A stretch of DNA of 64,000 nucleotides from CALMKX01 sp036274895 (lineage in GTDB: Bacteria > Acidobacteriota > Thermoanaerobaculia > Multivoradales > SZUA-115): assembly GCA_036274895.1 (NCBI GenBank), contig DASUEU010000067.1, forward strand, positions 1-64,000, given 5' to 3'. Each line of letters starts with the position of its first letter. Positions within the stretch are counted from its first letter, which is position 1. A program made the translations under genes and the position numbers. The notes under the pieces were generated by a model. It made no database searches and had not been told where the DNA came from. It saw only the letters and a list, made by a program, of their open reading frames with translations. Below are positions 6,307 to 13,282 of the stretch, piece after piece.

Positions 6307-8118
6307 TCAGGAGGTGAACGTCGCCTCGAGCTCGGCGATCATCTCGGCGATGACCTCGAAGCCCAGGCGCCAGAAGGCCGGGTCGGAGAGGTCCACGCCG
6401 GCTTCCTGCAGGATCTCGGTGGGGCGGGCGCTGCCGCCGCGGGAGAGCAGGCGCAGGTAGGTCGGCTTGAAGGACTCTCCTTCCTCCTGGTAGCGCCGGT
6501 AGAGGGCGAGCACCAGCAGCTGCCCGAAGCTGTAGGCGTAACAATAGAAGGGGGTGTGGAAGAGGTGGGGGATGGAGAGCCACTCCGCCTCGAACTCCCC
6601 GGGCAACTCGACCGAGTCGCCGAACTGGTCCTGGAGGTTGGCGAAGTAGAGGCGGTTCAGATCCTCCCAGGACGCCCCCTCGAGCACCGCCCGGTGGGCC
6701 TCGATCTCGAAGCAGACGAAGTAGGCCTGGCGCAGCACCGCGGCGAAGATGCTGTCGATGGTGGAGGAGAGGAGGTAGCGCTTGGTTGCCACGTCCTCCT
6801 CCTCAGCCAGCAGATGCTCGGTGATCAGCATCTCGGCGAACACCGAGGCCGTCTCCGCCAGGGGCAGCGAGGCCCGCTGGCCGTGCAGGTTGTGGCCGGC
6901 CGCCAGCATGCTGTGCACGGCGTGGCCCAGCTCGTGGGCGAGGGTGGTGACGTCGCGCAGGCGACCGGTGTAGTTGGTCAGCACCCAGGGAGTCAGCTTG
7001 GGCGTCACCGTGGCGCAGAAGGCGCCCGTGCGTTTGCCCCGGCGCAGTTCGCTGTCGATGTGCCGCTCGTCGAAGACCCGCCGGGCGTGGTGAGAGAAGA
7101 GAGGGTGGAAGCGCTCGAACACATCGAGCACCATGCGTACGCCCGGGTCGTAGGGGATCTCCCGGTCGCGTCCGGAGATCGGGGCGTAGACGTCGTAGCG
7201 GGCGAGCTTGGGCAGGCCGAGCCAGCGGGCCTTCAAGCGGAAGAAGCGGTGGAACAGGGCCGCGTGGTCCCGGCAGACCCCGAGCAGGGTCTCCACCGCC
7301 TCGTCCGGGACGTCATTGCCGAAGTTGCGGGCGCCGATCGGCGAGCTGAAGCCACGCAGGCCCACTTGCTCGTTGGTCCAATCGCGTACCCGGTGGGCGT
7401 AGATCTGGGCCAGGGCCGGCGCCTCTCGCTGGTAGGCGCCGAGCAGCTCTCGGTAGGCTGCGGCCCGCAACCCGGCATCCTCGGCGTAGACGTAGCCCAT
7501 CAGCTCATCGCGGTTGAGCCGCTCGGTGCCGCGGGGGGTCTCGAACACGAACTCCATGCGGTTGGTCAGCATGGTGTAGAGGGTGATCAGCCCCTCCATG
7601 CCGTCGGTGTCCTTGAGGATGATGATCTGCTCGGACTTTTCGTCCAACATGTGCGCCCGGCGGCGGCGCAGCTCGGCGAGGAAGAAGTGCTGGTCGGGCT
7701 CGAGGGCCGGGTCGGGCTCGAGGGCCGCGGCCTCCTCGTCACTCAAGGACTGCCACCAGACCTCGAAGAAGAGCAGGCGGTTGCGGGCGTTCATCACCGC
7801 CTGTTGGACCTTGCCCTGATCGGAGAGGGCGGCGGCCGACTGGGTATCGGCCGAGAAGCGCAGCAAGGCGAAGGACTCGACCACGGCCAGGCGTTCCCAC
7901 ACCGCGTCGAGCTCCCGGGTCAGCTCGAGCAGTCGGCACCCGCCGAGGCTGGGCGACAGCTCAGCACGATGCGCCTCGAACGCCGCCACGGCCCGGTCGA
8001 GGGCGGCCAGCTGGTCGGCGAGCGGGTCCTCGGCGCTCGGGCTCACCAGCTCGGTGAGGTCCCAGCGGGAAGTCTCGAAGAGCGCGGGCTCGTCGACGAG
8101 GGCGGCGCGGGTGCTCAT
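6307..8118 (-). CDS. pepF: Oligoendopeptidase F-type M3 metallopeptidase
   Basis: This is a zinc peptidase that cleaves short peptides in the cytoplasm. The M3 signature lies at about residues 391-400 (TLAHELGHAVHSML): two His ligands and the catalytic Glu in HELGH, with the third ligand expected in the following ETASVFAEMLI segment. The N-terminal helical PepF domain and the C-terminal PHLFHTPFYCYAYSFGQLL, typical of the PepF/M3 family, are both present. The 603-residue length is normal. The ATG at 8118 is preferred over an in-frame upstream start 43 codons earlier because AAGGAG precedes it, and the extension is proline-rich non-conserved sequence. There is no signal peptide. Confidence 0.9.
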   Translation of the reverse strand: MSTRAALVDEPALFETSRWDLTELVSPSAEDPLADQLAALDRAVAAFEAHRAELSPSLGGCRLLELTRELDAVWERLAVVESFALLRFSADTQSAAALSDQGKVQQAVMNARNRLLFFEVWWQSLSDEEAAALEPDPALEPDQHFFLAELRRRRAHMLDEKSEQIIILKDTDGMEGLITLYTMLTNRMEFVFETPRGTERLNRDELMGYVYAEDAGLRAAAYRELLGAYQREAPALAQIYAHRVRDWTNEQVGLRGFSSPIGARNFGNDVPDEAVETLLGVCRDHAALFHRFFRLKARWLGLPKLARYDVYAPISGRDREIPYDPGVRMVLDVFERFHPLFSHHARRVFDERHIDSELRRGKRTGAFCATVTPKLTPWVLTNYTGRLRDVTTLAHELGHAVHSMLAAGHNLHGQRASLPLAETASVFAEMLITEHLLAEEEDVATKRYLLSSTIDSIFAAVLRQAYFVCFEIEAHRAVLEGASWEDLNRLYFANLQDQFGDSVELPGEFEAEWLSIPHLFHTPFYCYAYSFGQLLVLALYRRYQEEGESFKPTYLRLLSRGGSARPTEILQEAGVDLSDPAFWRLGFEVIAEMIAELEATFTS

Positions 8119-8321
8119 GCAGGGGGACTCCTTAGATTGCTCGGCCGGCAGTGCCCGTGGCCGATCCGTTGGGGGGCTGGGCGGCGGCGATTCTATCTCC
8201 TCAAACCAGTCGAGCGGGGGCGTTGCCTGTCCCGCAATCGGGAGCATGCGGCATCTAGAGGAGGTGCGCCAACCGCCCCGCGTGCGGGGACCGGACGAGG
8301 CTCATCGACGGAGGCCCAATC

Positions 8322-8570
8322 ATGGCATGGGATGAAGAAGAAGACACTACGATCTACAAGGTTGTCATCAACCACGAAGAGCAGTACTCGATCTGGCCGG
8401 CCGACCGGGAGAACCCCCTGGGCTGGAACGACGTCGGCAAGAGCGGCCCCAAGAAGGAGTGTCTGGACTACATCGAGGAGGTGTGGACGGACATGCGTCC
8501 TCTCTCGCTGCGCAAGAAGATGGAGGAGATGGAGCGTCAGCGGGCGGCCGAGGGCGGCACCGCCCACTAA
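8322..8570 (+). CDS. MbtH family protein, no NRPS nearby
   Basis: MbtH-like proteins bind and activate the adenylation domains of non-ribosomal peptide synthetases. The family signature is complete over about residues 16-64: EQYSIWP, PLGWNDVG, CLDYIEEVWTDMRP, with all three conserved Trp residues. A charged 18-residue tail follows. The start ATG at 8322 has GACGGAGG seven bases upstream. What is odd is the setting: the following genes are a small unknown protein and a sulfite-oxidase-like enzyme, and no adenylation, carrier or condensation domain is encoded anywhere in this window. It may serve an NRPS elsewhere or have another partner, possibly the small protein that follows. Confidence 0.9.
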   Translation: MAWDEEEDTTIYKVVINHEEQYSIWPADRENPLGWNDVGKSGPKKECLDYIEEVWTDMRPLSLRKKMEEMERQRAAEGGTAH

Positions 8571-8642
8571 CCACGTGTCCGGGGCACCCGGGCCGTCTCG
8601 ACCGCGGCCGGCCACCGGTCCCGGCGGAGAAGGAGACTCGTC

Positions 8643-8933
8643 ATGCGGCCTTACAGCAAGGCTTACTACCTGAAGCAGCTGCGTGCTTTTCCGGGCTGGG
8701 CGGAGATCGAGCGCCCGGATTCGGCCGAGCTCACGGACGACAGCATCGTCTACCTGCAGGACAACTTCACCGTCGTGCTCTCCCCGTTCGAGGAGGAGGA
8801 CTTCCTCTTCAAGAACGTCACCGACGAGTGGAAGGCGTTCTGCGAGAAGGAGCTCTCGTTCGCCATCCCGGACGACCTCAAGTTCATGTACGAGGACGAG
8901 ACCGTCGTCGAGGCGACCAGCTCCGCCTCCTGA
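8643..8933 (+). CDS. Small acidic protein of unknown function next to mbtH
   Basis: A 96-residue acidic protein that I do not recognise. It has an aromatic N-terminus (MRPYSKAYYLKQLRAFPGW), a strand-like middle (SIVYLQDNFTVVLSPFEEED) and a helix around KNVTDEWKAFCEKEL, with a single Cys. There is no signal peptide or membrane segment. The ribosome site (AGAAGGAG, 7 bases before ATG) is strong and codon use matches the neighbours, so it is a real gene. It starts 72 bp after mbtH in the same direction and is probably co-transcribed with it, so a functional link to MbtH is reasonable but unproved. Confidence 0.75.
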   Translation: MRPYSKAYYLKQLRAFPGWAEIERPDSAELTDDSIVYLQDNFTVVLSPFEEEDFLFKNVTDEWKAFCEKELSFAIPDDLKFMYEDETVVEATSSAS

Positions 8934-8961
8934 GTTGCGGCCTGGCCGGCGCGGGGGCCTG

Positions 8962-8998
8962 CCCCCCCTCGGATACAATCCCGGTTTCCGAGGGGGGG
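8962..8998 (+). promoter_or_regulatory. Perfect hairpin covering the ribosome site of the sulfite-oxidase-like gene
   Basis: An 11-bp perfect stem (8962-8972 pairing with 8988-8998, CCCCCCCTCGG with CCGAGGGGGGG) encloses a 15-base loop. The 3' arm is the G-rich Shine-Dalgarno of the gene starting at 9002. If the whole hairpin is transcribed, the ribosome site would be occluded. The loop also contains TACAAT, which could be a -10 box, in which case only the 3' arm would be in the mRNA; no matching -35 is evident. Its role is unknown. Confidence 0.45.
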
Positions 8999-9001
8999 AG
9001 C

Positions 9002-10192
9002 ATGAGCGATCTGACGCGTCGGGACCTGATCAAGGCAGGAGCCGCCCTCGCCGGCGGTTGGGCGGCCGGCCCCTGGGCCGCCTTGGCGAGTGGGGCGCCC
9101 GGCATCCTCGAACCTCCCCTCAAGGGCAAGCTGGTGGGCACGGTTCCCTTCCTCGGGGAGCCTGCGATCCCCTTCGGCGAGACCACCGGCGCCGGTCTCT
9201 CCGGCCGCCGGGCCTTCGACCTCGGCACCCTCACTGCCGAGAGGCTGGTCCCTCCCAGCGACCGGCACTTCATCCACACCCTCTTCCCCGCCCGCCTGGA
9301 CCCCCGGCGCTACTGGCAGATCACCTTCCGTGGCCACGGTTTTCCGGCGGCCGAGGTTCCGTTGAAGGATCTGCTGCCCCTCGCCGAGCCCATGGGCGTG
9401 CACCTCGCCGAATGCGTGGACAACGGCCGCGAGCACGGCTGGGGGCTGATCAGCGCGGCGGAGTGGAAGGGCATCCCGTTCCGCAAGATCTTCGAGCGCA
9501 TCGGCCGGCCGCCGGAGGACGGCTGGGTCCTGGTCAGCGGCAACGACCTCCACCTCTCGACCCGGCCGGACCTGGGGGCCGGAGCCAGCTGGCTGTTCAG
9601 CCCAGCCGAGCTCGAGGCCGCCGGGGCCTTTCTGGCCACCGAGATGAACGGTCAACCCCTCGCCGAGGACCTCGGCTATCCGGTGCGCCTGGTGGTGCCC
9701 GGCTGGTACGCCTGCGCCTGGATCAAGTGGGTCGAGACCATCGTCTATCTCCCGAAGTGGGCCGAGGTCACCGCCCACATGCGCGAGTTCACGGCCCAGA
9801 CCTTCCAGAACGGTGTGCCCCGGCGGGCCGAGAGGTACTACCCGCCGCGCATCGAGCCGGCGGCCCTGCCGGTGCGGGTGGAGCGCTGGCGCTCGCGGGA
9901 AGGCTTCACCTTCCGGATCGTGGGTGTCGCCTGGGGCGGTGCCCGCCCGCCCCGCTCCCTCGAGATCCGCTTCGACCCCGAGGGAGAGTTCGAGCCGGTC
10001 TCCCACTTCGTGGCACCTGCCAACACCGCGACCTGGACCCTGTGGAGCCACCTCTGGCGGCCGGCCGAGGCCGGCGCCTACACCCTGGACCTGCAGGTGG
10101 ATGGCTCGCGGATGCGCTCGCGCCGCCTGTCCTTGGGTGTCTACACCCGCCAGGTCCAGATCGACCGCCCGAACCCTGCGAGCTCCCCATGA
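9002..10192 (+). CDS. Tat-exported sulfite oxidase-like molybdopterin enzyme
   Basis: A 396-residue oxidoreductase of the sulfite oxidase/MsrP superfamily, acting in the periplasm. A twin-arginine signal (LTRRDLIKAGAALAGGWAAG, about residues 4-23) precedes the mature protein. The Cys expected to ligate molybdenum is in LAECVDNGREHG (about residue 138), followed by GLISAAEWKGIPF, typical of the fold, and YACAWIKWVETIVYL. The C-terminal ~110 residues form the Ig-like dimerisation domain seen in sulfite oxidases (IVGVAWGGARPPRSLEIRFD and so on). No haem-binding motif is present, so electrons must pass to an external carrier. The substrate cannot be fixed from sequence. It overlaps the next gene by ATGA. 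Confidence 0.85.
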   Translation: MSDLTRRDLIKAGAALAGGWAAGPWAALASGAPGILEPPLKGKLVGTVPFLGEPAIPFGETTGAGLSGRRAFDLGTLTAERLVPPSDRHFIHTLFPARLDPRRYWQITFRGHGFPAAEVPLKDLLPLAEPMGVHLAECVDNGREHGWGLISAAEWKGIPFRKIFERIGRPPEDGWVLVSGNDLHLSTRPDLGAGASWLFSPAELEAAGAFLATEMNGQPLAEDLGYPVRLVVPGWYACAWIKWVETIVYLPKWAEVTAHMREFTAQTFQNGVPRRAERYYPPRIEPAALPVRVERWRSREGFTFRIVGVAWGGARPPRSLEIRFDPEGEFEPVSHFVAPANTATWTLWSHLWRPAEAGAYTLDLQVDGSRMRSRRLSLGVYTRQVQIDRPNPASSP

Positions 10193-11349
10193 GACGAGCC
10201 CTGCTCTTCGCTGCCGCCTTCGTCCCCGTTCTCCTCGTCGCCGCACAGGCTCCGGCCCCGCAGGCTCCCTCCGCGCCGCCTCCGGTGGTGCCGGCGCCGC
10301 CGCCGGACGAGGGGGCGACACTCAGCTTCGAGGAGTTCGAGCCCCGCAACACCCTGGTGGTGCCCGCTCACCCCGTGACCCGAGCCAAGTACCCCTTCAT
10401 CGACGTGCACAGCCACCAGCGCGGCACCACCATGACCGCCGAGGAGGCGGCGCAGCTGGTGGCGGACATGGACGCCCTCAACATGGCGGTGATGGTGAAC
10501 CTCTCCGGCGGCGTGGGGGAGGACGTGGCCAAGACCGTGGCCAACATGAAGGGGCGCTATCCGAGCCGGTTCGTGGTTTTCGCCAACGTGCGCTTCGAGG
10601 GGATCGACGAGCCGGGCTGGGGGGAGCGGGCGGCGGCTCAGCTCGAGAGGGACGTGCGCGAGGGGGGCGCCCAGGGCTTGAAGATCTTCAAGAACCTGGG
10701 GATGTTCGTCAAGGACGCGAGCGGCAAGATGGTGCCGGCGGACGACCCGCGGATCGACCCGGTCTGGGCCAAATGCGCCGAGCTGCGCATCCCGGTGTTG
10801 ATCCACACCGGCGAGCCGAGCCCCTTCTTCGAACCCTGGGACCGCTTCAACGAGCGCTGGCTGGAGCTCAAGCAGTTCCCCAACCGGCGCCGGCCGCCGG
10901 AGGTGTTCGGCACCTTCGAGGAGGTGATGGGCGCCCAGCACCGCCTGTTCCGCAAGCACCCGAGAACCCAGTTCATCAACGCCCACCTGGGCTGGCTGGG
11001 CAACGACCTCGCCCGCCTCGGCCGGCTGCTCGACGAGCTGCCCAACGTGACCACCGAGATCGGCGCCGTGCTCGCCGAGCTGGGCCGCCAGCCGCGGGCC
11101 GCGCGGGCCTTTCTGATCCGCTACCAGGACCGGGTGATGTTCGGCAAGGACGCCTGGGCCCCCACCGAGTACCACACCTACTTCCGCGTCCTCGAGACCG
11201 CGGACGAGTACTTCGACTACTACCGCCGCCGCCACGCCCACTGGCAGATGTACGGCCTCGACCTGCCCGACGAGGTGCTGCGGAAGCTCTACTACCAGAA
11301 CGCCTTGCGGGTGATTCCGGGGATCGAGCGAGGTTTGTTTCCGCTCTGA
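10189..11349 (+). CDS. Exported amidohydrolase-family metal hydrolase
   Basis: A 386-residue amidohydrolase (amidohydrolase-2/TIM-barrel type) with a signal peptide (ALLFAAAFVPVLLVAAQA) and a Pro/Ala-rich linker before the barrel. Probable metal ligands and catalytic residues are FIDVHSH, LKIFKNLG (Lys on strand 4), VLIHTGE, INAHLGW and MFGKDAW. The usual HxH is present as HSH. Members of this family include decarboxylases and hydrolases, so the reaction is undetermined. The ATG overlaps the stop of the sulfite-oxidase-like gene (ATGA), so the two are translationally coupled and probably act on related periplasmic substrates. A dispersed palindrome follows the stop codon. Confidence 0.8.
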   Translation: MRRALLFAAAFVPVLLVAAQAPAPQAPSAPPPVVPAPPPDEGATLSFEEFEPRNTLVVPAHPVTRAKYPFIDVHSHQRGTTMTAEEAAQLVADMDALNMAVMVNLSGGVGEDVAKTVANMKGRYPSRFVVFANVRFEGIDEPGWGERAAAQLERDVREGGAQGLKIFKNLGMFVKDASGKMVPADDPRIDPVWAKCAELRIPVLIHTGEPSPFFEPWDRFNERWLELKQFPNRRRPPEVFGTFEEVMGAQHRLFRKHPRTQFINAHLGWLGNDLARLGRLLDELPNVTTEIGAVLAELGRQPRAARAFLIRYQDRVMFGKDAWAPTEYHTYFRVLETADEYFDYYRRRHAHWQMYGLDLPDEVLRKLYYQNALRVIPGIERGLFPL

Positions 11350-11357
11350 CGCCGCGC

Positions 11358-11404
11358 TGTCATCCCGACCGGAGCCTGCGCAGCAGGCGAAACGAGGGAT
11401 GACA
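11358..11404. repeat. Dispersed palindromic repeat (REP-like), 47 bp
   Basis: The unit starts TGTCATCCC and ends GGGATGACA, with an inner palindrome GCCTGCGCAGCAGGC. Its first 29 bases (11359-11387) recur exactly, inverted, inside imuA at 2989-3017. It lies 9 bases past the amidohydrolase stop and could also work as a transcription terminator stem. Translated in one frame it gives the CHPDRSLRSRR-type peptide often seen at mis-annotated gene ends. Confidence 0.8.
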
Positions 11405-11435
11405 GCGGGGGCGCTGAGAATCGCGCAGTGGGGAG

Positions 11436-11455
11436 GGCAGGCTCGGGGGCCTGCC
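11436..11455. repeat. Short palindrome between convergent genes
   Basis: GGCAGGC at 11436-11442 pairs with GCCTGCC at 11449-11455, loop TCGGGG. It is followed on the plus strand by TCTAC, resembling the CCCCTAC ends of the palindromes at 2963-2989 and 36319-36427. It abuts the stop of the small gene at 11457 and may also serve as its terminator. Confidence 0.5.
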
Positions 11456-11456
11456 T

Positions 11457-11654
11457 CTACTCCGGAACCTCCAGCTCCTGGGCCGGCACCCAGACTTCTT
11501 TGCCGTCCTTCAAAACTGCCATAGGGAGTCCCTCGCGTTTGTGTTCCAGGACTGCCTGGCGCGTGGCCTTGCGAAGGGCCTCGTCGATCAGAGTTCCTTC
11601 GAGGAAGATCTCTTTGATGCTTTTCTTGGGCTGGCCTGTTTTCTCGTTAGCCAT
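11457..11654 (-). CDS. Small protein coupled to the zeta-toxin-like gene, possible antitoxin
   Basis: A 65-residue soluble protein: a charged N-terminus, a helix (SIKEIFLEGTLIDEALRKAT), RQAVLEHKREGLPMAVLKDG and the terminal EVWVPAQELEVPE. The ATG at 11654 lies 8 bp before the end of the upstream zeta-like gene in another frame, so translation is coupled. Small proteins of this build (long helix, then a DGK.VWI/VP tail) occur beside zeta-type kinases in other genomes as I recall them, usually upstream of the kinase, which would make this an antitoxin. Here it is downstream. The antitoxin role is inference. Confidence 0.7.
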   Translation of the reverse strand: MANEKTGQPKKSIKEIFLEGTLIDEALRKATRQAVLEHKREGLPMAVLKDGKEVWVPAQELEVPE

Positions 11655-12234
11655 AGGTCCGTTCCAGCTGAAGCCATCGTTCTCGATCCGTGCATTCGTC
11701 GAGTACTGCCCCTTGGCCTTTCGCGACGAAAACCGGCGACTGCGAGCTGGAATTGTCGTAGAAGCGCCAGGTCGAGGCCATCGCCCGGTAGGGGCCGAAG
11801 AAGTTCCGCAACCCGGCATTGTAACGCCGCCGGATCGTCGCCGCGGGGATCCCATGTCCGCCTCGGCGGACTCGATCGCTGACCCGTCGGATCGCCAACT
11901 CGACGGTCGGCAGCCAGAGGAAGAGGATGTGAATCTCATAGCCGGTTGATTTCAGCTCCGTCAGCCACCGGGCATACGCCCGTCCCGCCAGGGTGGTCTC
12001 GAAGGCGAAGGTGGCGCGGCGGGAAGCCAGCTCGTGGAGCCGCGTGAGCATCACCTTGCCCGCCGTCAAGGCCACGCCCTCCGGGTCGAAGGCGGACAGC
12101 CCCTGTGCGATGACGTCGGCGTTGACCAGCTCGGTGACGCCCAGGGCTTCGCGCACCAGCGCCGGCCCGGCGGTGGACTTTCCGGCGCCGTTCGGGCCAG
12201 CCAAGGCGATCACGGAGGGAGCCGAGGAGGTCAT
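11647..12234 (-). CDS. Zeta toxin-like P-loop kinase
   Basis: A 195-residue P-loop ATPase of the zeta toxin/UDP-GlcNAc kinase group. Walker A is at residues 10-18 (AGPNGAGKST). LVNADVIAQGLSAFDPEGVALTAGKVML matches the zeta pattern in which an Asp binds the sugar or substrate. FAFETTLAGRAYARWL is the typical FETT segment, and a lid-like RRVSDRVRRGGHGIPAATIRRRY carries the phosphate-binding Arg residues. The ATG at 12234 has GGAGG upstream and overlaps the DinB-like stop (ATGA). Zeta toxins phosphorylate UDP-N-acetylglucosamine and block wall synthesis, but many chromosomal relatives have unproved targets. It forms an operon with the small gene downstream and the DinB-like gene upstream. Confidence 0.85.
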   Translation of the reverse strand: MTSSAPSVIALAGPNGAGKSTAGPALVREALGVTELVNADVIAQGLSAFDPEGVALTAGKVMLTRLHELASRRATFAFETTLAGRAYARWLTELKSTGYEIHILFLWLPTVELAIRRVSDRVRRGGHGIPAATIRRRYNAGLRNFFGPYRAMASTWRFYDNSSSQSPVFVAKGQGAVLDECTDRERWLQLERTYG

Positions 12235-12758
12235 TCGCGCCTCCCCGGCCCCACCCAACCTTCCGGGGCCTCGGGCCACCGCTCGTCGGGGCGGGCGGGT
12301 TCGGGTTGGTCGGGGCCGAGGCGGTCGGGGCGGATCTCCGCGAAGATGAAGTTCTCGGGCGGCACGGGGGAGCCGGCCAGGCGGCGCAGCAGGGCGAGCT
12401 GGCCGGCGTGGGTCATGGCGTCTGCGAAGGGGCCCTGGAGCATGCGCTCGGCGGTCATCGGGTCGAGGAAGGGCGTGCCGGCCTCGAGGTGGCGGGCGAG
12501 GTCCGCGACCATCTCGTGGAAGCGGGCGGTCTCCGCGTCGAGCGTGGGCAGTGGCTCGGGCCAGTAGCTACCGCCAAGGAAGGAGGTGCGGGCGTAGCCC
12601 AGCACGCTGGTCATGTGGCAGACCAACCAGGCCGGTGTGCGCACCTGGTTGCCGGCCTCGAAGGAGCCGAAGTCGGCCGGCGCGTCGCGCAGGGCTTTCT
12701 GGGTGCGGTAGGCCAGGGCGGCCAGGAAGTGGCGGAGGAGTTGTCGGGACTCGTTCAT
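12231..12758 (-). CDS. DinB-superfamily protein
   Basis: A 175-residue predicted four-helix-bundle protein of the DinB/YfiT superfamily. His residues in suitable positions for a metal site appear in TPAWLVCHMTSVLGY (about residue 47) and DAMTHAGQLALLRRLAG (about residue 129), the latter close to the classical HxxxH-Q-L pattern. The ATG at 12758 is preferred over an extension of nine codons upstream because GAGG lies nine bases before it. Members are thiol-dependent transferases or unknowns; the name does not mean DNA polymerase. The gene leads the three-gene operon with the zeta-like kinase. The C-terminal 30 residues are Pro-rich and probably disordered. Confidence 0.75.
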   Translation of the reverse strand: MNESRQLLRHFLAALAYRTQKALRDAPADFGSFEAGNQVRTPAWLVCHMTSVLGYARTSFLGGSYWPEPLPTLDAETARFHEMVADLARHLEAGTPFLDPMTAERMLQGPFADAMTHAGQLALLRRLAGSPVPPENFIFAEIRPDRLGPDQPEPARPDERWPEAPEGWVGPGRRE

Positions 12759-13002
12759 GGACGTGAGCCTCGTCGACTGACGCAACGATTCAAACCACTC
12801 GTTTCAGGGCCTGAAGGCTGACCTGTCTGGATCCAGCCCAGGAGATTCGACGTAAGACCTGTAAAGACAGATAGTTACACGCACCATCAATGCATGGTGA
12901 TGTGACAGAATCTGCTTCCACTCGCTACATTCCGAGCCCTCTCGATTCCCTCGCGCTCCCGAGATTCGGAGGCGAGGACCCGCAAACACTCTCACGGAGG
13001 GG

Positions 13003-13282
13003 ATCACGCAGGCCAAGATTACCAAGCGACGGGTGGATAGCGTCGTGGCCGAGGAGAAGGAGCTGTCCGTCTGTGATACCGAACTGGAAGGCTTCGACCT
13101 TCGCGTCCAACCTTCCGGCCACAAGTCCCACGCGATCCAGTGCCGCAGGGCCCACGGCCGCACTCGCCGGCTGGCGATCGGCAAGGTGGTCGTCCCACTT
13201 CAGCCGAGCCAGGGACCGGATCCGCCAGCAAGCCGGCCTGCCAGCACTTCGCCTCCACGACCTGCGCCGCGGCTTCGCCAGA
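13003..13282 (+). pseudogene. Remnant of a tyrosine recombinase (phage/island integrase)
   Basis: Two recognisable pieces of an integrase survive in different frames. The first (13003-13200) encodes ITKRRVDSVVAEE, then LEGFDLRVQPSGHKSH and GRTRRLAIGK, the arm-binding DUF4102-type N-terminal domain. The second (about 13212-13282) encodes RQQAGLPALRLHDLRRGFA, the box around the second catalytic Arg of the C-terminal domain. The central half and the catalytic Tyr are gone and the frame is broken. The remnant ends at the stop codon of the convergent cusA-like gene, suggesting a deletion or recombination joint there. No attachment site or tRNA gene is recognisable beside it. Confidence 0.75.

Noticed and set aside
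8459..9001. Open frame extending the sulfite-oxidase-like gene 181 codons upstream.
   Set aside because: It runs across mbtH and the 96-residue gene in another frame. The Tat signal begins at ATG 9002 with a ribosome site directly before it.
8322..11349. Reading the mbtH to amidohydrolase run as a non-ribosomal peptide biosynthesis cluster.
   Set aside because: No adenylation, carrier, condensation or thioesterase domain is encoded here; the later genes are periplasmic enzymes.
11350..11402. A frame through the repeat giving a CHPDRSLRSRR peptide as part of a gene.
   Set aside because: This peptide is the translation of a dispersed palindrome located after the amidohydrolase stop codon, not conserved protein.
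12930..12975. A stretch containing TCGATTCCCTCGCGCTCC that recalls the 3' end of a tRNA, which would be an integrase attachment site.
   Set aside because: The T-stem does not pair (GCCCT against CCCTC) and no acceptor or anticodon arm can be drawn.
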